From the NCBI GenBank assembly GCA_964432925.1, contig CAYSPM010000012.1:1-30284 (forward strand): a stretch of DNA of 30,284 nt. Reading direction: 5' to 3'. This DNA is from CAYNTC01 sp964432925. GTDB lineage: Bacteria > Planctomycetota > Phycisphaerae > Sedimentisphaerales > Anaerobacaceae. Below the pieces are notes generated by a model. That model saw only the letters and a list, made by a program, of their open reading frames with translations, did not search any database and was not told the origin of the DNA. Below are positions 7,027-15,476 of the stretch, piece after piece (position 1 is the first letter of the stretch; each line of letters begins with the position of its first letter). The translations under genes and the position numbers were made by a program.

Positions 7027-8676
7027 TCAATTAAAATCAGGTTCCGGCACAATTGGCTGCCATTGTATCTTGGCGGCACCGAGAAGGGTACCGGTCGCAT
7101 AGGCCAAATCGATCAGCGCTATCTGATACTCGGCCAGCGCCAAGATTTCGGCACTTTGGGCGTCGGCAAATGTGGTTTGGGCCTCAAGTACATCGGTGGA
7201 CGTCCTGAGGCCAAGTTCGAATTGCCGCCTCTCGGCTTCGAACAGACGTCCGTCAAGAATCGATCGTTGTCTGCTTGCCAGGATTCGCTGCCAATTAGCC
7301 TCGACCTGGTCTACGGCATTGAGTACTTCAAGTTCGATAAGTGCCTTGCGGTTATCGCGGTTGGCCAGGCGCTGACGGCGTTGATAGAATGCCTGATGCA
7401 ATCGACTTTGGCCTGCTTCGTTTCCCAAGGGCACGAGCAATTGCAGCCCAGCTCGATGGTCCGCAAACGTATTGTCAAAAAGTAAATCGTATGCATCAGC
7501 CCTCGTTGCACCCAGGCCATTTATGTTGTATGTATAATCCAGTGTCACTAAGGGAAGTGCCTGATTGCGAAAATAGTCAACTGTTGTTGCATCCTGAGCA
7601 ATTTGAAGTTCCAGCTCGAGCATCTCTGCACGATTTTCTACGGCTGACTCAATTAGCTGGTCTTTGCGCAGTTCATAGCGAATGGGGTCGGGTTCTGTGA
7701 GGGGTATAAGCATGGTGGGCGTTTGCATTTCCAGGCCGGTCTTGTTGACTACTCGTTTGAGCTCACGCTCTCTGTCGCGGAGATTATTTTCGGCTACGAT
7801 GATAGCCTCGAGCTGCTGTGCAACTCCGGCCTCAGCGCGAATCACCTCCACGGGTGCTCTTTGGCCTGATTTGACGAAACGTTGAGCCTGCTCGAGTTGG
7901 GTTTGGGCCAGGTCATATTGTTTTTGTCTCACATCCAGCTCTCTTCTGGCAACATACAGGCGCCAGTATACACGGTCCAGAGCTGCGATCACCCGTATCA
8001 CTTCGAGTTTTGTGCGCGCGTCAGTTATCTGTCGTTCGAGGCCGGCGAGACGGATGCTATATGTATTGGCTCGCTTTCCGGCACCTTGCAGGAGCGGCTG
8101 ACTGATTGAAAGCGCGAGGTTCGGATTGAAATAAGGATTGAAAACGGCGCCAAAGGCATCGGTCTTGATACGGCGGTCAGCTATGTCAAAGGTGACTGTT
8201 CCACCGGTTCGCAAAGGCACCTGCAGGCCAAGGTCTGTCTGAAGATACTTTCTTTCTGTGCCCCAGATCATATCGTATTCCGAGGCGATTGGAGTTTCAG
8301 TCTTGTTATAAGAAAAATTTGTCGAGAATACAGCCTCGAACTTAGCTTCTTCTTCGTTGACCCTTTCAGCGGCGATGGCAGGGCTTATCAATTGAGCTTT
8401 AAGCTCGAGATTGTTCTGAAGCGCAAAGGCGCGACATTGCTCCAGCGTAAGCTCGAGTTTCTCTGGGGGCACCTCGTTGACTTCGGGCGCAACAGGTTCG
8501 GCAGTTTTAGCTTTTTTTAGCTTTAGAGTTTCTACCGTCTGGAATTTTTCCTGCTCTACCGGGAAGTCGTAGAAATCTTCGTCACCGGGAAATAAATCAC
8601 ATCCTGTTGACAAGATGAATACGCACCCTATAAGAATCGTCAAGCACAAAACTTTTGAAGAAATTCGCTCATTCAT
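7027..8676 (-). CDS. TolC-family outer membrane efflux lipoprotein
   Basis: The outer-membrane channel of a tripartite efflux system. The frame runs back to 8700, but ATG 8676 gives MNERISSK, a hydrophobic core and lipobox LSTGC, so I start there; the gene then overlaps the permease stop by eight bases (ATGAATGA). About 549 residues. A charged linker follows the lipid anchor, then two outer-membrane-efflux repeats typical of the family. The first begins LTLEQCRAFALQNNLELKAQ; each contains long helices (for example LDRVYWRLYVARRELDVRQK) and beta hairpins. The length is at the upper end for TolC proteins because of the roughly 60-residue N-terminal linker. It is the last gene of the operon. The substrate is unknown. 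Confidence 0.9.
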   Translation of the reverse strand: MNERISSKVLCLTILIGCVFILSTGCDLFPGDEDFYDFPVEQEKFQTVETLKLKKAKTAEPVAPEVNEVPPEKLELTLEQCRAFALQNNLELKAQLISPAIAAERVNEEEAKFEAVFSTNFSYNKTETPIASEYDMIWGTERKYLQTDLGLQVPLRTGGTVTFDIADRRIKTDAFGAVFNPYFNPNLALSISQPLLQGAGKRANTYSIRLAGLERQITDARTKLEVIRVIAALDRVYWRLYVARRELDVRQKQYDLAQTQLEQAQRFVKSGQRAPVEVIRAEAGVAQQLEAIIVAENNLRDRERELKRVVNKTGLEMQTPTMLIPLTEPDPIRYELRKDQLIESAVENRAEMLELELQIAQDATTVDYFRNQALPLVTLDYTYNINGLGATRADAYDLLFDNTFADHRAGLQLLVPLGNEAGQSRLHQAFYQRRQRLANRDNRKALIELEVLNAVDQVEANWQRILASRQRSILDGRLFEAERRQFELGLRTSTDVLEAQTTFADAQSAEILALAEYQIALIDLAYATGTLLGAAKIQWQPIVPEPDFN

Positions 8677-9931
8677 GTCTAAGGGCCTCAATAGGATCAA
8701 GTCTAGCAGCCTTTACGGCTGGGAACACTCCAAAAAATATGCCTACGGAAGCAGCAAAGCCAAATGAAAGCATTATCGCCCACACAGGGATATGCGCCAT
8801 ATCGAGACTGGCGTGAGGGATGTTAGCAATCAGAGCCGTAAGCATTTGCCCGACGCCGGCGCCTATCAACCCGCCGAACAGGCACAGCACGACCGACTCC
8901 ACCAAAAACTGCAAGAGGATAGCCGAGGACCGTGCCCCCACGGCCTTGCGAAGGCCGATTTCTCGGGTTCGTTCTGAAACCGATACCAGCATGATGTTCA
9001 TAATTCCTACGCCGCCGACCAGCAAGGAGATGCCCACCACGCCGCCGGCGACAGCAGTGATGGCCAGGGCCATCTTGTTGAACGTCTTGAGATACTCCTC
9101 AACCACCTCCATGCGGAAGGTGTCCGGATCGCCCGGTTCCAGGCGACGGGCCTGTCGCAGAAAAAACCGCAGTTCCGCTTTGGCTTCTTCGGAAAGCTCT
9201 GGTTTGCGACAACTCGCGATCACATAGATCCAGGGATTCCATAGCTTCCAGGCGGTAGGAAAGGGAATGAAGATCTCTTCGGAAGAGCTCATCCCGCCAA
9301 ACATCGACGACTCCACATGCTTCTCTACAACTCCGACAATCCTGAAACTGCGGCGGCCCACGACAATCCGTTTGCCGACGCAGTTGCGCTCGAGCCTTAG
9401 TTCATCGCGCACCGTAGGGCTAATAAGGCAGACCTGCCAGCCATTCTCCTCATCCGTCAGAGTGAACGGCCTCCCCATGATCACGGAGCGATTCTCGATC
9501 TGGTGCCATGCGGGATTGATGCCGTATACGCGGGCTCCGTCGATGCTATGAACGCCATAATGAATCGTCTGGGTCCTGTCCGTCATCAGGGTATAATCCT
9601 CAATGGATGGACAAAACTCCAGGAGTCCTTCAAACTGCTCCGGTCGGAAACGGATGATCCGCCAAGAGGCGTTCTTGAACCGTCCCTGCCGGGGCCAGTG
9701 GGGGATGATAAAGATCTTGTTCGTGCCGAGGGACTCAAAATCACGCAGTACCTTTGCCCTTAGACCGGTCAAGGCAGCAATCACCGATGTGACAGAGGCC
9801 ACCCCAATTACGATGCCAATCGTCGTTAGTATAGACCTGGTCTTGTTTGTCCAGATTTGACCCAGCGCAAGAAACACACTTTGGTAAAAAAGCCGGAGAA
9901 AAGCCGTAAGCATCCGTATCAAAGCTATCAT
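8669..9931 (-). CDS. macB: MacB-like ABC transporter permease
   Basis: The inner-membrane permease of a MacB/type VII ABC exporter, which uses ATP to push substrate from periplasm to the outer-membrane channel. It has 420 residues. TM1 lies near residues 35-57 (SILTTIGIVIGVASVTSVI), a periplasmic MacB-PCD domain runs from about 60 to 275, and an FtsX-type three-helix block ends the protein. The block contains GGVGIMNIMLVSVSERTREI and LRKAVGARSSAILLQFLVES, the signature coupling helix, and the tail is VKAARLDPIEALRHE. The start overlaps the ATPase stop by four bases (ATGA), with AGGAGGT just upstream. The ATPase is a separate gene, unlike E. coli MacB where both are fused. Confidence 0.92.
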   Translation of the reverse strand: MIALIRMLTAFLRLFYQSVFLALGQIWTNKTRSILTTIGIVIGVASVTSVIAALTGLRAKVLRDFESLGTNKIFIIPHWPRQGRFKNASWRIIRFRPEQFEGLLEFCPSIEDYTLMTDRTQTIHYGVHSIDGARVYGINPAWHQIENRSVIMGRPFTLTDEENGWQVCLISPTVRDELRLERNCVGKRIVVGRRSFRIVGVVEKHVESSMFGGMSSSEEIFIPFPTAWKLWNPWIYVIASCRKPELSEEAKAELRFFLRQARRLEPGDPDTFRMEVVEEYLKTFNKMALAITAVAGGVVGISLLVGGVGIMNIMLVSVSERTREIGLRKAVGARSSAILLQFLVESVVLCLFGGLIGAGVGQMLTALIANIPHASLDMAHIPVWAIMLSFGFAASVGIFFGVFPAVKAARLDPIEALRHE

Positions 9932-10680
9932 GGCACCTCCTGCCGCGGGTCATTTTTTATTGCGGCTTTATATGCCGGGTCCTGATCTCTTGGCAGGTCA
10001 CTGTAAATCCGCCCATCTTTGAGGCGAATTACTCGCTTGGCATGACGTGCTATGTGTTCTTCGTGCGTTACTATAACAATCGTCTGCCCTTCCCGATGAA
10101 TTTGATCAAACAGCTTCATGATACTCTCGCTTGTTTTGCTGTCGAGATTACCGGTCGGTTCGTCCGCCAGCATGATACTGGGATTACAAACAAGGGCTCG
10201 GGCGATAGCCACTCGTTGTTTTTCACCACCTGAAAGCTGATTTGGCCTATGTTTTATCCGGTCTGCCAGCCCAACTCGCTCAAGCGCGCTTCTGGCACGT
10301 TTACGCCGAGACCACCAGCCATTTCGTGAATAAATCAACGGCATCTCAACATTCTTAAGCGCGCTCAACCGCCCCAGCAGCTCAAATGTTTGAAAAACAA
10401 ATCCGATTCGCTCATTACGTACGCGAGCTAATGATGCGTCACTCATTTTTGTAGTGTCGTGGCCATCCAGCTCGTAGCATCCTGAGGTAGCTCGGTCCAG
10501 ACAACCAAAGACATTCATCAGCGTACTTTTGCCCGATCCCGATGGTCCCATGACTGCAACGTACTCGTTTTCGCGTAGTTCCAGACTAATTCCATCAAGC
10601 GCATGGATACGCTCCACGCCCACCTTGTAGATGCGTGTGACATTCAGGAGCCGGATTATCAGCCTATCACTCTTTTCCAT
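9928..10680 (-). CDS. ABC transporter ATPase (MacB/LolD type)
   Basis: Cytoplasmic ATP-binding subunit of the efflux pump. In its 250 residues, Walker A is GPSGSGKST (residues 45-53), the Q-loop lies in FVFQTFELL, the signature is LSGGEKQRVAIARAL, Walker B is IMLADEPTGNLD, and the H-loop is IVTHEEH. The match to the LolD/MacB/FtsE branch is clear. The start overlaps the adaptor gene's end by 14 bases and the stop overlaps the permease start by four, so subunit production is coupled. The C-terminal 25 residues past the fold are charged and probably flexible. Confidence 0.93.
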   Translation of the reverse strand: MEKSDRLIIRLLNVTRIYKVGVERIHALDGISLELRENEYVAVMGPSGSGKSTLMNVFGCLDRATSGCYELDGHDTTKMSDASLARVRNERIGFVFQTFELLGRLSALKNVEMPLIYSRNGWWSRRKRARSALERVGLADRIKHRPNQLSGGEKQRVAIARALVCNPSIMLADEPTGNLDSKTSESIMKLFDQIHREGQTIVIVTHEEHIARHAKRVIRLKDGRIYSDLPRDQDPAYKAAIKNDPRQEVP

Positions 10681-11845
10681 TATCGTTCACATCGGTTATT
10701 TCATTGGCGTCGGTCTTCTTAGCGTCCTGCTCGGCTTTAGCCTCGCGTTCATCCTTAACGAGTTGATCATGCTTGAGTTTTTCGAGCTCCTTATAGGGCC
10801 CTACAATGACTTTCTCCTCCTCCTTGACACCAGCTTCGATAATCGTGTGCGTCGGGTTACTTGGCCCGATCTTGACCGGGGTGATAACGGCCTTGCCGTC
10901 GTTGTAGCAAAAGACAACCGTAGCAAATGTCTTGGTCTTTTCTTCCTCGCTAAGCTTATCTCTAATCTCAACTGGCAATTCATCGACCTTCCGCCCCAGG
11001 ACCGCCTGGCTCGGCAGGATCAGGATGTCCTTGTGGTTGGCTACTTCAATATCCACGTCCGCCGTCATACCCGTGAATATCTGCTCGCCCGGTTCGGTCA
11101 GTGATATCTCCGTTTTGTAGTACTTCGATCCCTGATCCCCTCGTTCGTGACTGAGCGCAATCGTCTGCACGGTTCCAGGAAAAACCTTATCTGGCCATGC
11201 CTGGATATGCACCTGGGCGGTCTGTCCGACCTTGAGCTTGCCTACGTCCGACTCATCCACCTGAGCGACGACCAGCATCTTAGAGAGGTCACCAACCTCC
11301 ATAACCACTGTGCCGGGGTTATTCATCGTTCCGGTCATAACAAGCTCGCCGACCTCGGCGTTTATTCGAGTGATGATACCATCAATGGGAGAGGTGATAG
11401 TGGTATAGCTAAGAGCCTCTTTTGCCTGGTCAATTCTGGCGTCTGCAGCTTCGAGGTTGTGCTTCAGTACCTGCAAATTTAGCTCAGCGGCTTGCAAAGT
11501 GTGCTGTGATGCTTCATATTGGGCTGTGAGTTCATCGACCTTGAGCTTGGTCTGGTCGAAAGTNNNNNNNNNNNNNNNNNNNNNNNNNNNNNNNNNNNNN
11601 NNNNNNNNNNNNNNNNNNNNNNNNNNNNNNNNNNNNNNNNNNNNNNNNNNNNNNNNNNNNNNNGTCTTGGGTTCAATCTCTCCGGGGGCACTTACGATCT
11701 CTACCAATTCGCCAATCTGAGCGTGCTCAACGCGGACTATTGTGGGTTTGCGCGAGGTAGCCGTCCTTCTAACACATGTACCCACTACACCCCAGACCAC
11801 TAAGATCAGAACAATGACAACTATTGCAATGCGAGATTTCTTCAC
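10667..11845 (-). CDS. macA: MacA/HlyD-family periplasmic adaptor, interrupted by N gap
   Basis: The membrane fusion protein linking the MacB-like permease to the TolC-like channel. The start is GTG 11845 with GGAAAGG seven bases upstream. The N-terminus has one membrane segment (about residues 5-24) and the first strand of the barrel (VRVEHAQIGELVEIVSAPGE). After the gap come the second half of the coiled-coil hairpin, the lipoyl half-motif ITSPIDGIITRINAEVGELV, and the beta-barrel and proximal domains with a Lys/Glu/Asp-rich tail. The first lipoyl half and outgoing helix, normally about 100 residues, are missing between the flanks. The 100 Ns would hold only 33 codons, so the gap is a placeholder of unknown length. 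First gene of the efflux operon. Confidence 0.88.
   Translation of the reverse strand: MKKSRIAIVVIVLILVVWGVVGTCVRRTATSRKPTIVRVEHAQIGELVEIVSAPGEIEPKXXXXXXXXXXXXXXXXXXXXXXXXXXXXXXXXXXTFDQTKLKVDELTAQYEASQHTLQAAELNLQVLKHNLEAADARIDQAKEALSYTTITSPIDGIITRINAEVGELVMTGTMNNPGTVVMEVGDLSKMLVVAQVDESDVGKLKVGQTAQVHIQAWPDKVFPGTVQTIALSHERGDQGSKYYKTEISLTEPGEQIFTGMTADVDIEVANHKDILILPSQAVLGRKVDELPVEIRDKLSEEEKTKTFATVVFCYNDGKAVITPVKIGPSNPTHTIIEAGVKEEEKVIVGPYKELEKLKHDQLVKDEREAKAEQDAKKTDANEITDVNDNGKE
11564..11663. other. Assembly gap (100 N)
   Basis: Exactly 100 Ns inside the macA-like gene. By comparison with complete adaptors, the true missing stretch is probably around 300 bases or more. Confidence 0.99.
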
Positions 11846-12461
11846 TTTTATACCTTTCCAAATCCCAGGTTCGGATCAGAAGTTCTTTAATAATTGACGG
11901 CCCATTGTAACATATATGCGCCCGAATTGATAATTACTCATGACAGAACCGAGAAAAACGCCTACTTCAGGAACGGCTTGATAGTATAAGCCGCATGAAC
12001 ATCGATAATTTTGGCAGTCCGCAGGACGCCTTCCGGCGCAGCTCAGCTTTAATTTCGTGTTACAAATACCAACAGGTTTCAATACTTCAGACTCCCTCCC
12101 AACTTAAAGACGCAGACGATACCGGATGCGCTTAAGAATTAAAAAAGATAAATAAAAATTTAGCAAAAGTCGACTAATAATTTGATTTTGAGGTTATTTG
12201 GCCCCTAGAAGTATGGGAATTATCCACAATAGTGAGGTCAGACGTGACATAGCAACCCTGATTAGCTCGGTAGCTGCAGGCCTATCAATAGCCGATCGCC
12301 GATTTTGAGAGTTTTTGGGAACCCTGTCGGATATTGCAGGCTTGGTAAGTGAAGATTCCAGCGAAACTGAACACGATTCAAAATCCAGATAGCTTGTATC
12401 TGTAAGCTGAATCGGTTATTTTAATACATAGAAAATGCAGAAATGCAGGATAGAACAAATA
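11846..12461. other. Divergent intergenic region between efflux operon and propeller gene
   Basis: About 600 bases without a convincing gene, separating the minus-strand efflux operon from the plus-strand propeller gene. It must hold both promoters, but I see no clear consensus pair. An AT-rich tract runs about 12137-12195. A nested inverted repeat at 12374-12414 is listed separately. A 68-codon minus-strand open stretch (11876-12082) has no binding site or motif. Confidence 0.5.
12374..12414 (+). promoter_or_regulatory. Nested inverted repeat in leader of propeller gene
   Basis: CGATTCA (12374-12380) pairs with TGAATCG (12408-12414), enclosing AGCTT/AAGCT (12391-12395 and 12404-12408). GTTATTTTAA follows. 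It ends about 48 bases before the favoured start at 12462. It may be an attenuator-like or leader hairpin; no known riboswitch class is recognised. Confidence 0.3.
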
Positions 12462-13520
12462 ATGCAAGCGCTTAAAAGAATGGAGTGTGCGTCAATGTTG
12501 TGCATGTTGGCTTTGGTTGCTGTAGGTAGAGCAATCGACGCCGAGCAAGTAGAACAGAGTGCTCCACGAGGCACAGTACCCACTGAAGAAGGGACATTGG
12601 ATCTGGAACAGATCCCTTACAAGATTATCTATGAGACATACCGCCGCACTCAAGGCAGAGAAAACTGGGAATTGTATATGGTAAGTGCAAACGGCTCCGA
12701 TCCCATAAATCTGACCAATACCTCTAAGGTTAACGAGATGTATCCCCATGTTTCACCCGATGGCACGAAGATATGTTTTGTCGTTGATGAAGGAATAGGA
12801 AGAAGCAAAGTTCGAAGTGCCTATTACATGAACATCGATGGTACGCAACGTGTTAAGGTCGCGCGCAATGCTAGACAGCCTTGCTGGAGTTTCGACAGCC
12901 AAAGCATTGCGTACTTGAAAGGAGAATACGATCGTTATACTACGCGCGAATACGCGACAAATAGACTTGTGATTTATGATGTACAGACCGGCCTGCACAG
13001 ACAGCACCCAAATAAAACTCTGCAACATATTTATGCTATTTGTTGGTCGCCCCGTGGCAAATGGTTCCTAGCGGCTGTTCATGGTGGTATGGGATTTAGT
13101 GACACTATCTTAGCCTTCGAAGGCAACGGAACGAGGTTGTTTGATCTGGGTGTATACGGCGTGAAGGGGTGCAGACCAGACCTGAGCCGGGACGGTAAAA
13201 TAATAGTATGGGGCGAAACTGACTGGAATTTGTGTGTCGCCGATATTGACTTAGAGTCTGATGAACCCGATGTGAACGATGTCCGTGATATTGTCAGATG
13301 CCAGCGCCAATATAAGGTCTACCATGTTGATATCTCCCCCGATGGACGTCATATCGCTTTTAGCTATGGCCCCCATAAGGGCGGACAACAGGTCGGCGGC
13401 AAGGCGAAGGGCTGGAATATTTGTGTCGGAGATCTTCAGGGAAACTGGGTACAAATCACCACAGATGGGAACCACAATAAAGAACCAGACTGGGTGCCGA
13501 TGCAAAGTACGCAGCGTTAA
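12462..13520 (+). CDS. Secreted TolB-like (PD40) beta-propeller protein
   Basis: A predicted exported protein of about 352 residues. A signal peptide with core MLCMLALVAVG is followed by repeated propeller blades of the PD40/TolB type: WELYMVSANGSDPINLTN then YPHVSPDGTKICFVV, CWSFDSQSIAYLKG, ICWSPRGKWFLAAV, VDISPDGRHIAFSY, and a closing ITTDGNHNKEPDWVP. Such propellers bind proteins or polysaccharides and have no catalytic motif of their own. ATG 12435 also opens the frame, but AGGA at 12447-12450 is 11 bases before ATG 12462, and that start gives a more ordinary signal peptide. It precedes the SUMF1-HDAC gene by about 110 bases in the same direction; shared function is plausible but not shown. 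Confidence 0.8.
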   Translation: MQALKRMECASMLCMLALVAVGRAIDAEQVEQSAPRGTVPTEEGTLDLEQIPYKIIYETYRRTQGRENWELYMVSANGSDPINLTNTSKVNEMYPHVSPDGTKICFVVDEGIGRSKVRSAYYMNIDGTQRVKVARNARQPCWSFDSQSIAYLKGEYDRYTTREYATNRLVIYDVQTGLHRQHPNKTLQHIYAICWSPRGKWFLAAVHGGMGFSDTILAFEGNGTRLFDLGVYGVKGCRPDLSRDGKIIVWGETDWNLCVADIDLESDEPDVNDVRDIVRCQRQYKVYHVDISPDGRHIAFSYGPHKGGQQVGGKAKGWNICVGDLQGNWVQITTDGNHNKEPDWVPMQSTQR

Positions 13521-13561
13521 GCTCGCCGCTAAAGCAAACATTAATGTTGTGTATCGCTGAC

Positions 13562-13605
13562 AATTGGTTAATTAGTTACCAATCACCAATTACCATTTAC
13601 CAATG
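13562..13605. repeat. Degenerate ACCAATN heptamer repeat upstream of SUMF1-HDAC gene
   Basis: Four head-to-tail heptamers occupy 13578-13605: ACCAATC, ACCAATT, ACCATTT and ACCAATG. Just upstream, AATTGGT (13562-13568) is the reverse complement of ACCAATT and can fold onto it. The last heptamer contains the ATG at 13603, which probably makes that ATG a chance feature of the repeat and not the true start. Confidence 0.65.
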
Positions 13606-13632
13606 GAAGAACCGGTTGCAGGAAGCAGACGA

Positions 13633-15465
13633 ATGGGCCGGCAATATGTTCAAACGGCATCGGTTGTTTTTTTCCTGATGCTGTTTTTTACGATCGGCTG
13701 CCGTAGTGAGAAAGAGGCTGGTGCTGCACCGGATGTTGTGCAGACAGAAAGCGGCATCGAAATGATTGTCATCCCTGCCGGCTGGTTTGAAATGGGAAGC
13801 AAAAACGGCGAGCCAGACGAAGCCCCAGTGCATAAAATTTGGGTTAGTTCGTTCTGGATGGACAAATTCGAAGTGACTCAGCAGCAGTTCACAAAGTTAC
13901 AATTGTCGGATCCGTCCCACTTCAAGAATCCCAAGAATCCGGTCGACCAGGCTAACTGGACCGATGCCGCCATTTACTGCAATGAAAGGTCGCTGGCTGA
14001 AGGTCTTGAGCCTTGCTACGATGAAGAAACCTGGCAATGCAACTTCAAGGCAAATGGATACAGACTCCCCACGGAAGCGGAGTGGGAATATGCCTGTCGT
14101 GTGGGGACAAAAACAAATTATAGCTTCGGCAACGATGTGCAGCAACTCAAAGATTATGCCTGGTTCACGAAAAATTCGTCGGGAACGACGCATCCTGTTG
14201 GTCAAAAAAAGCCGAATCCGTGGGGGCTTTATGACATGTACGGCAATGTTGCTGAGTGGTGCAATGATGCCTACGCCGAGGATTATTACAAACACAGCCC
14301 AGAGCGCAATCCCAAAGGCCCAGAAGATGGGCTGGAAAGAGTCGTGCGTGGTGGTACTTGGAATTCCATCGCCGATAGTTGTCGATCATCCTATCGGGCG
14401 AGTGACCCATCTATTGATGACACTTGTTTGGCAAGCGATGCTATCGGCTTTCGTTGTGTGAGGAATGCTCCTGACAGTACAAGAGGTGAGAATAAAATGG
14501 ACAAGAACAAACCTTCAGAAGGCAAATCTAAAACAGGTTTCGTCTATCACGATATATACCTTGAGCACGAGACAACGCCTGGGCATCCGGAGACAGCCGA
14601 TAGATTGGTAGCTATTATTGATAGACTGAAAGAAGTAGGACTTTATGCAGAACTTATCCGTGTGGTGCCTTCGCCGGTTAAGATGGAGTGGCTCACTAAT
14701 ATCCACACATCAGAATACGTCAAACGGGTTCGGAGAAGTTGTGAAAATGATGCAGGGTATCTCGATTCGCTCGACGTTCCAATATCCGCCAGGTCATACG
14801 AAGCGGCGCTGATGGCGGCAGGAGGGGTAATAAAAGCCATTGACTCAATCATGGATGGAAAAATCACCAACGCCTTTTGTGCCGTTCGCCCACCCGGTCA
14901 TCATGCAATTAAAGATAAGGCCTTGGGATTTTGCATATTCAATAATGTTGCAATCGGTGTCCGGTATGTACAGCAAAAGTATAATCTATCGAAAGTGCTG
15001 ATTGTAGATTGGGACGTACACCATGGCAACGGTACACAGGCGGCATTTTATGAAGATCCTAATGTGCTCTACTTCAGTGTTCACCGGTATCCTTTTTATC
15101 CAGGCACGGGTAGCGAGGCAGAAAAGGGCAGTGGCGCAGGCTTGAATTCGATTATTAACGTGCCGTTGTCGGCTGGCTCCGGCGACGGTGAATATCTACA
15201 AGCATTTGAAGAGAAACTCGTGCCGGCAGCCCTTGATTTTTCGCCGGACTTCGTTTTCATTTCTGCTGGTTTTGACGCCCACGAGGACGACCTTCTTGGA
15301 GGGATGAAAGTCACAGTAGAAGGATTCTCAGAAATGACCCGCATCGTCAAGACTATTGCGCACCAGTGCTGTCAGGGACGGCTGGTGTCGGTCCTTGAGG
15401 GAGGTTATGGGCTGGATGGATTGGCCAATTCTGTTGAAGCTCACGTTTGTGAGTTGATGAAATAA
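13633..15465 (+). CDS. Lipoprotein SUMF1-domain / histone deacetylase family fusion
   Basis: A 610-residue two-domain protein. Residues 1-22 form a lipoprotein signal with lipobox FTIGC. ATG 13633 has AGGAAG seven bases upstream; ATG 13603 lies in a repeat. Residues about 43-280 are a SUMF1/FGE-sulfatase-like domain (IPAGWFEMGS, RLPTEAEWEYACR, YDMYGNVAEWC, VVRGGTW, IGFRCVRN). Of the two copper cysteines of true formylglycine-generating enzyme, the first aligns with Ser245; only Cys250 remains, so sulfatase activation is unlikely. Residues 289-610 are a complete zinc deacetylase of the HDAC/acetylpolyamine amidohydrolase/acetoin-utilisation family. Catalytic residues are His423-His424 (RPPGHHA), zinc ligands Asp461 and His463 (WDVHHGNG) and Asp548 (SAGFDAH), and Tyr592 (EGGYG). 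An internal start at 14497 could make the deacetylase alone. Confidence 0.85.
   Translation: MGRQYVQTASVVFFLMLFFTIGCRSEKEAGAAPDVVQTESGIEMIVIPAGWFEMGSKNGEPDEAPVHKIWVSSFWMDKFEVTQQQFTKLQLSDPSHFKNPKNPVDQANWTDAAIYCNERSLAEGLEPCYDEETWQCNFKANGYRLPTEAEWEYACRVGTKTNYSFGNDVQQLKDYAWFTKNSSGTTHPVGQKKPNPWGLYDMYGNVAEWCNDAYAEDYYKHSPERNPKGPEDGLERVVRGGTWNSIADSCRSSYRASDPSIDDTCLASDAIGFRCVRNAPDSTRGENKMDKNKPSEGKSKTGFVYHDIYLEHETTPGHPETADRLVAIIDRLKEVGLYAELIRVVPSPVKMEWLTNIHTSEYVKRVRRSCENDAGYLDSLDVPISARSYEAALMAAGGVIKAIDSIMDGKITNAFCAVRPPGHHAIKDKALGFCIFNNVAIGVRYVQQKYNLSKVLIVDWDVHHGNGTQAAFYEDPNVLYFSVHRYPFYPGTGSEAEKGSGAGLNSIINVPLSAGSGDGEYLQAFEEKLVPAALDFSPDFVFISAGFDAHEDDLLGGMKVTVEGFSEMTRIVKTIAHQCCQGRLVSVLEGGYGLDGLANSVEAHVCELMK
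14483..14499 (+). promoter_or_regulatory. Internal Shine-Dalgarno and ATG at the SUMF1-HDAC junction
   Basis: GAGGTGAG (14483-14490), close to a full match to the anti-Shine-Dalgarno, stands six bases before an in-frame ATG (14497-14499). Initiation here gives a 322-residue protein beginning MDKNKPSEGKSKTGFVYHD, the normal size and start of a stand-alone bacterial HDAC-family enzyme, without a signal peptide. Confidence 0.65.
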
Positions 15466-15476
15466 AAGGGCCGCCG

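Noticed and set aside
11457..11803. Plus- and minus-strand frames spanning the first N gap
   Set aside because: They exist only because Ns contain no stops; the minus-strand adaptor frame is the real one.
11876..12082. Minus-strand 68-codon frame upstream of the efflux operon
   Set aside because: No start signal and no recognisable motif; more likely the promoter region.
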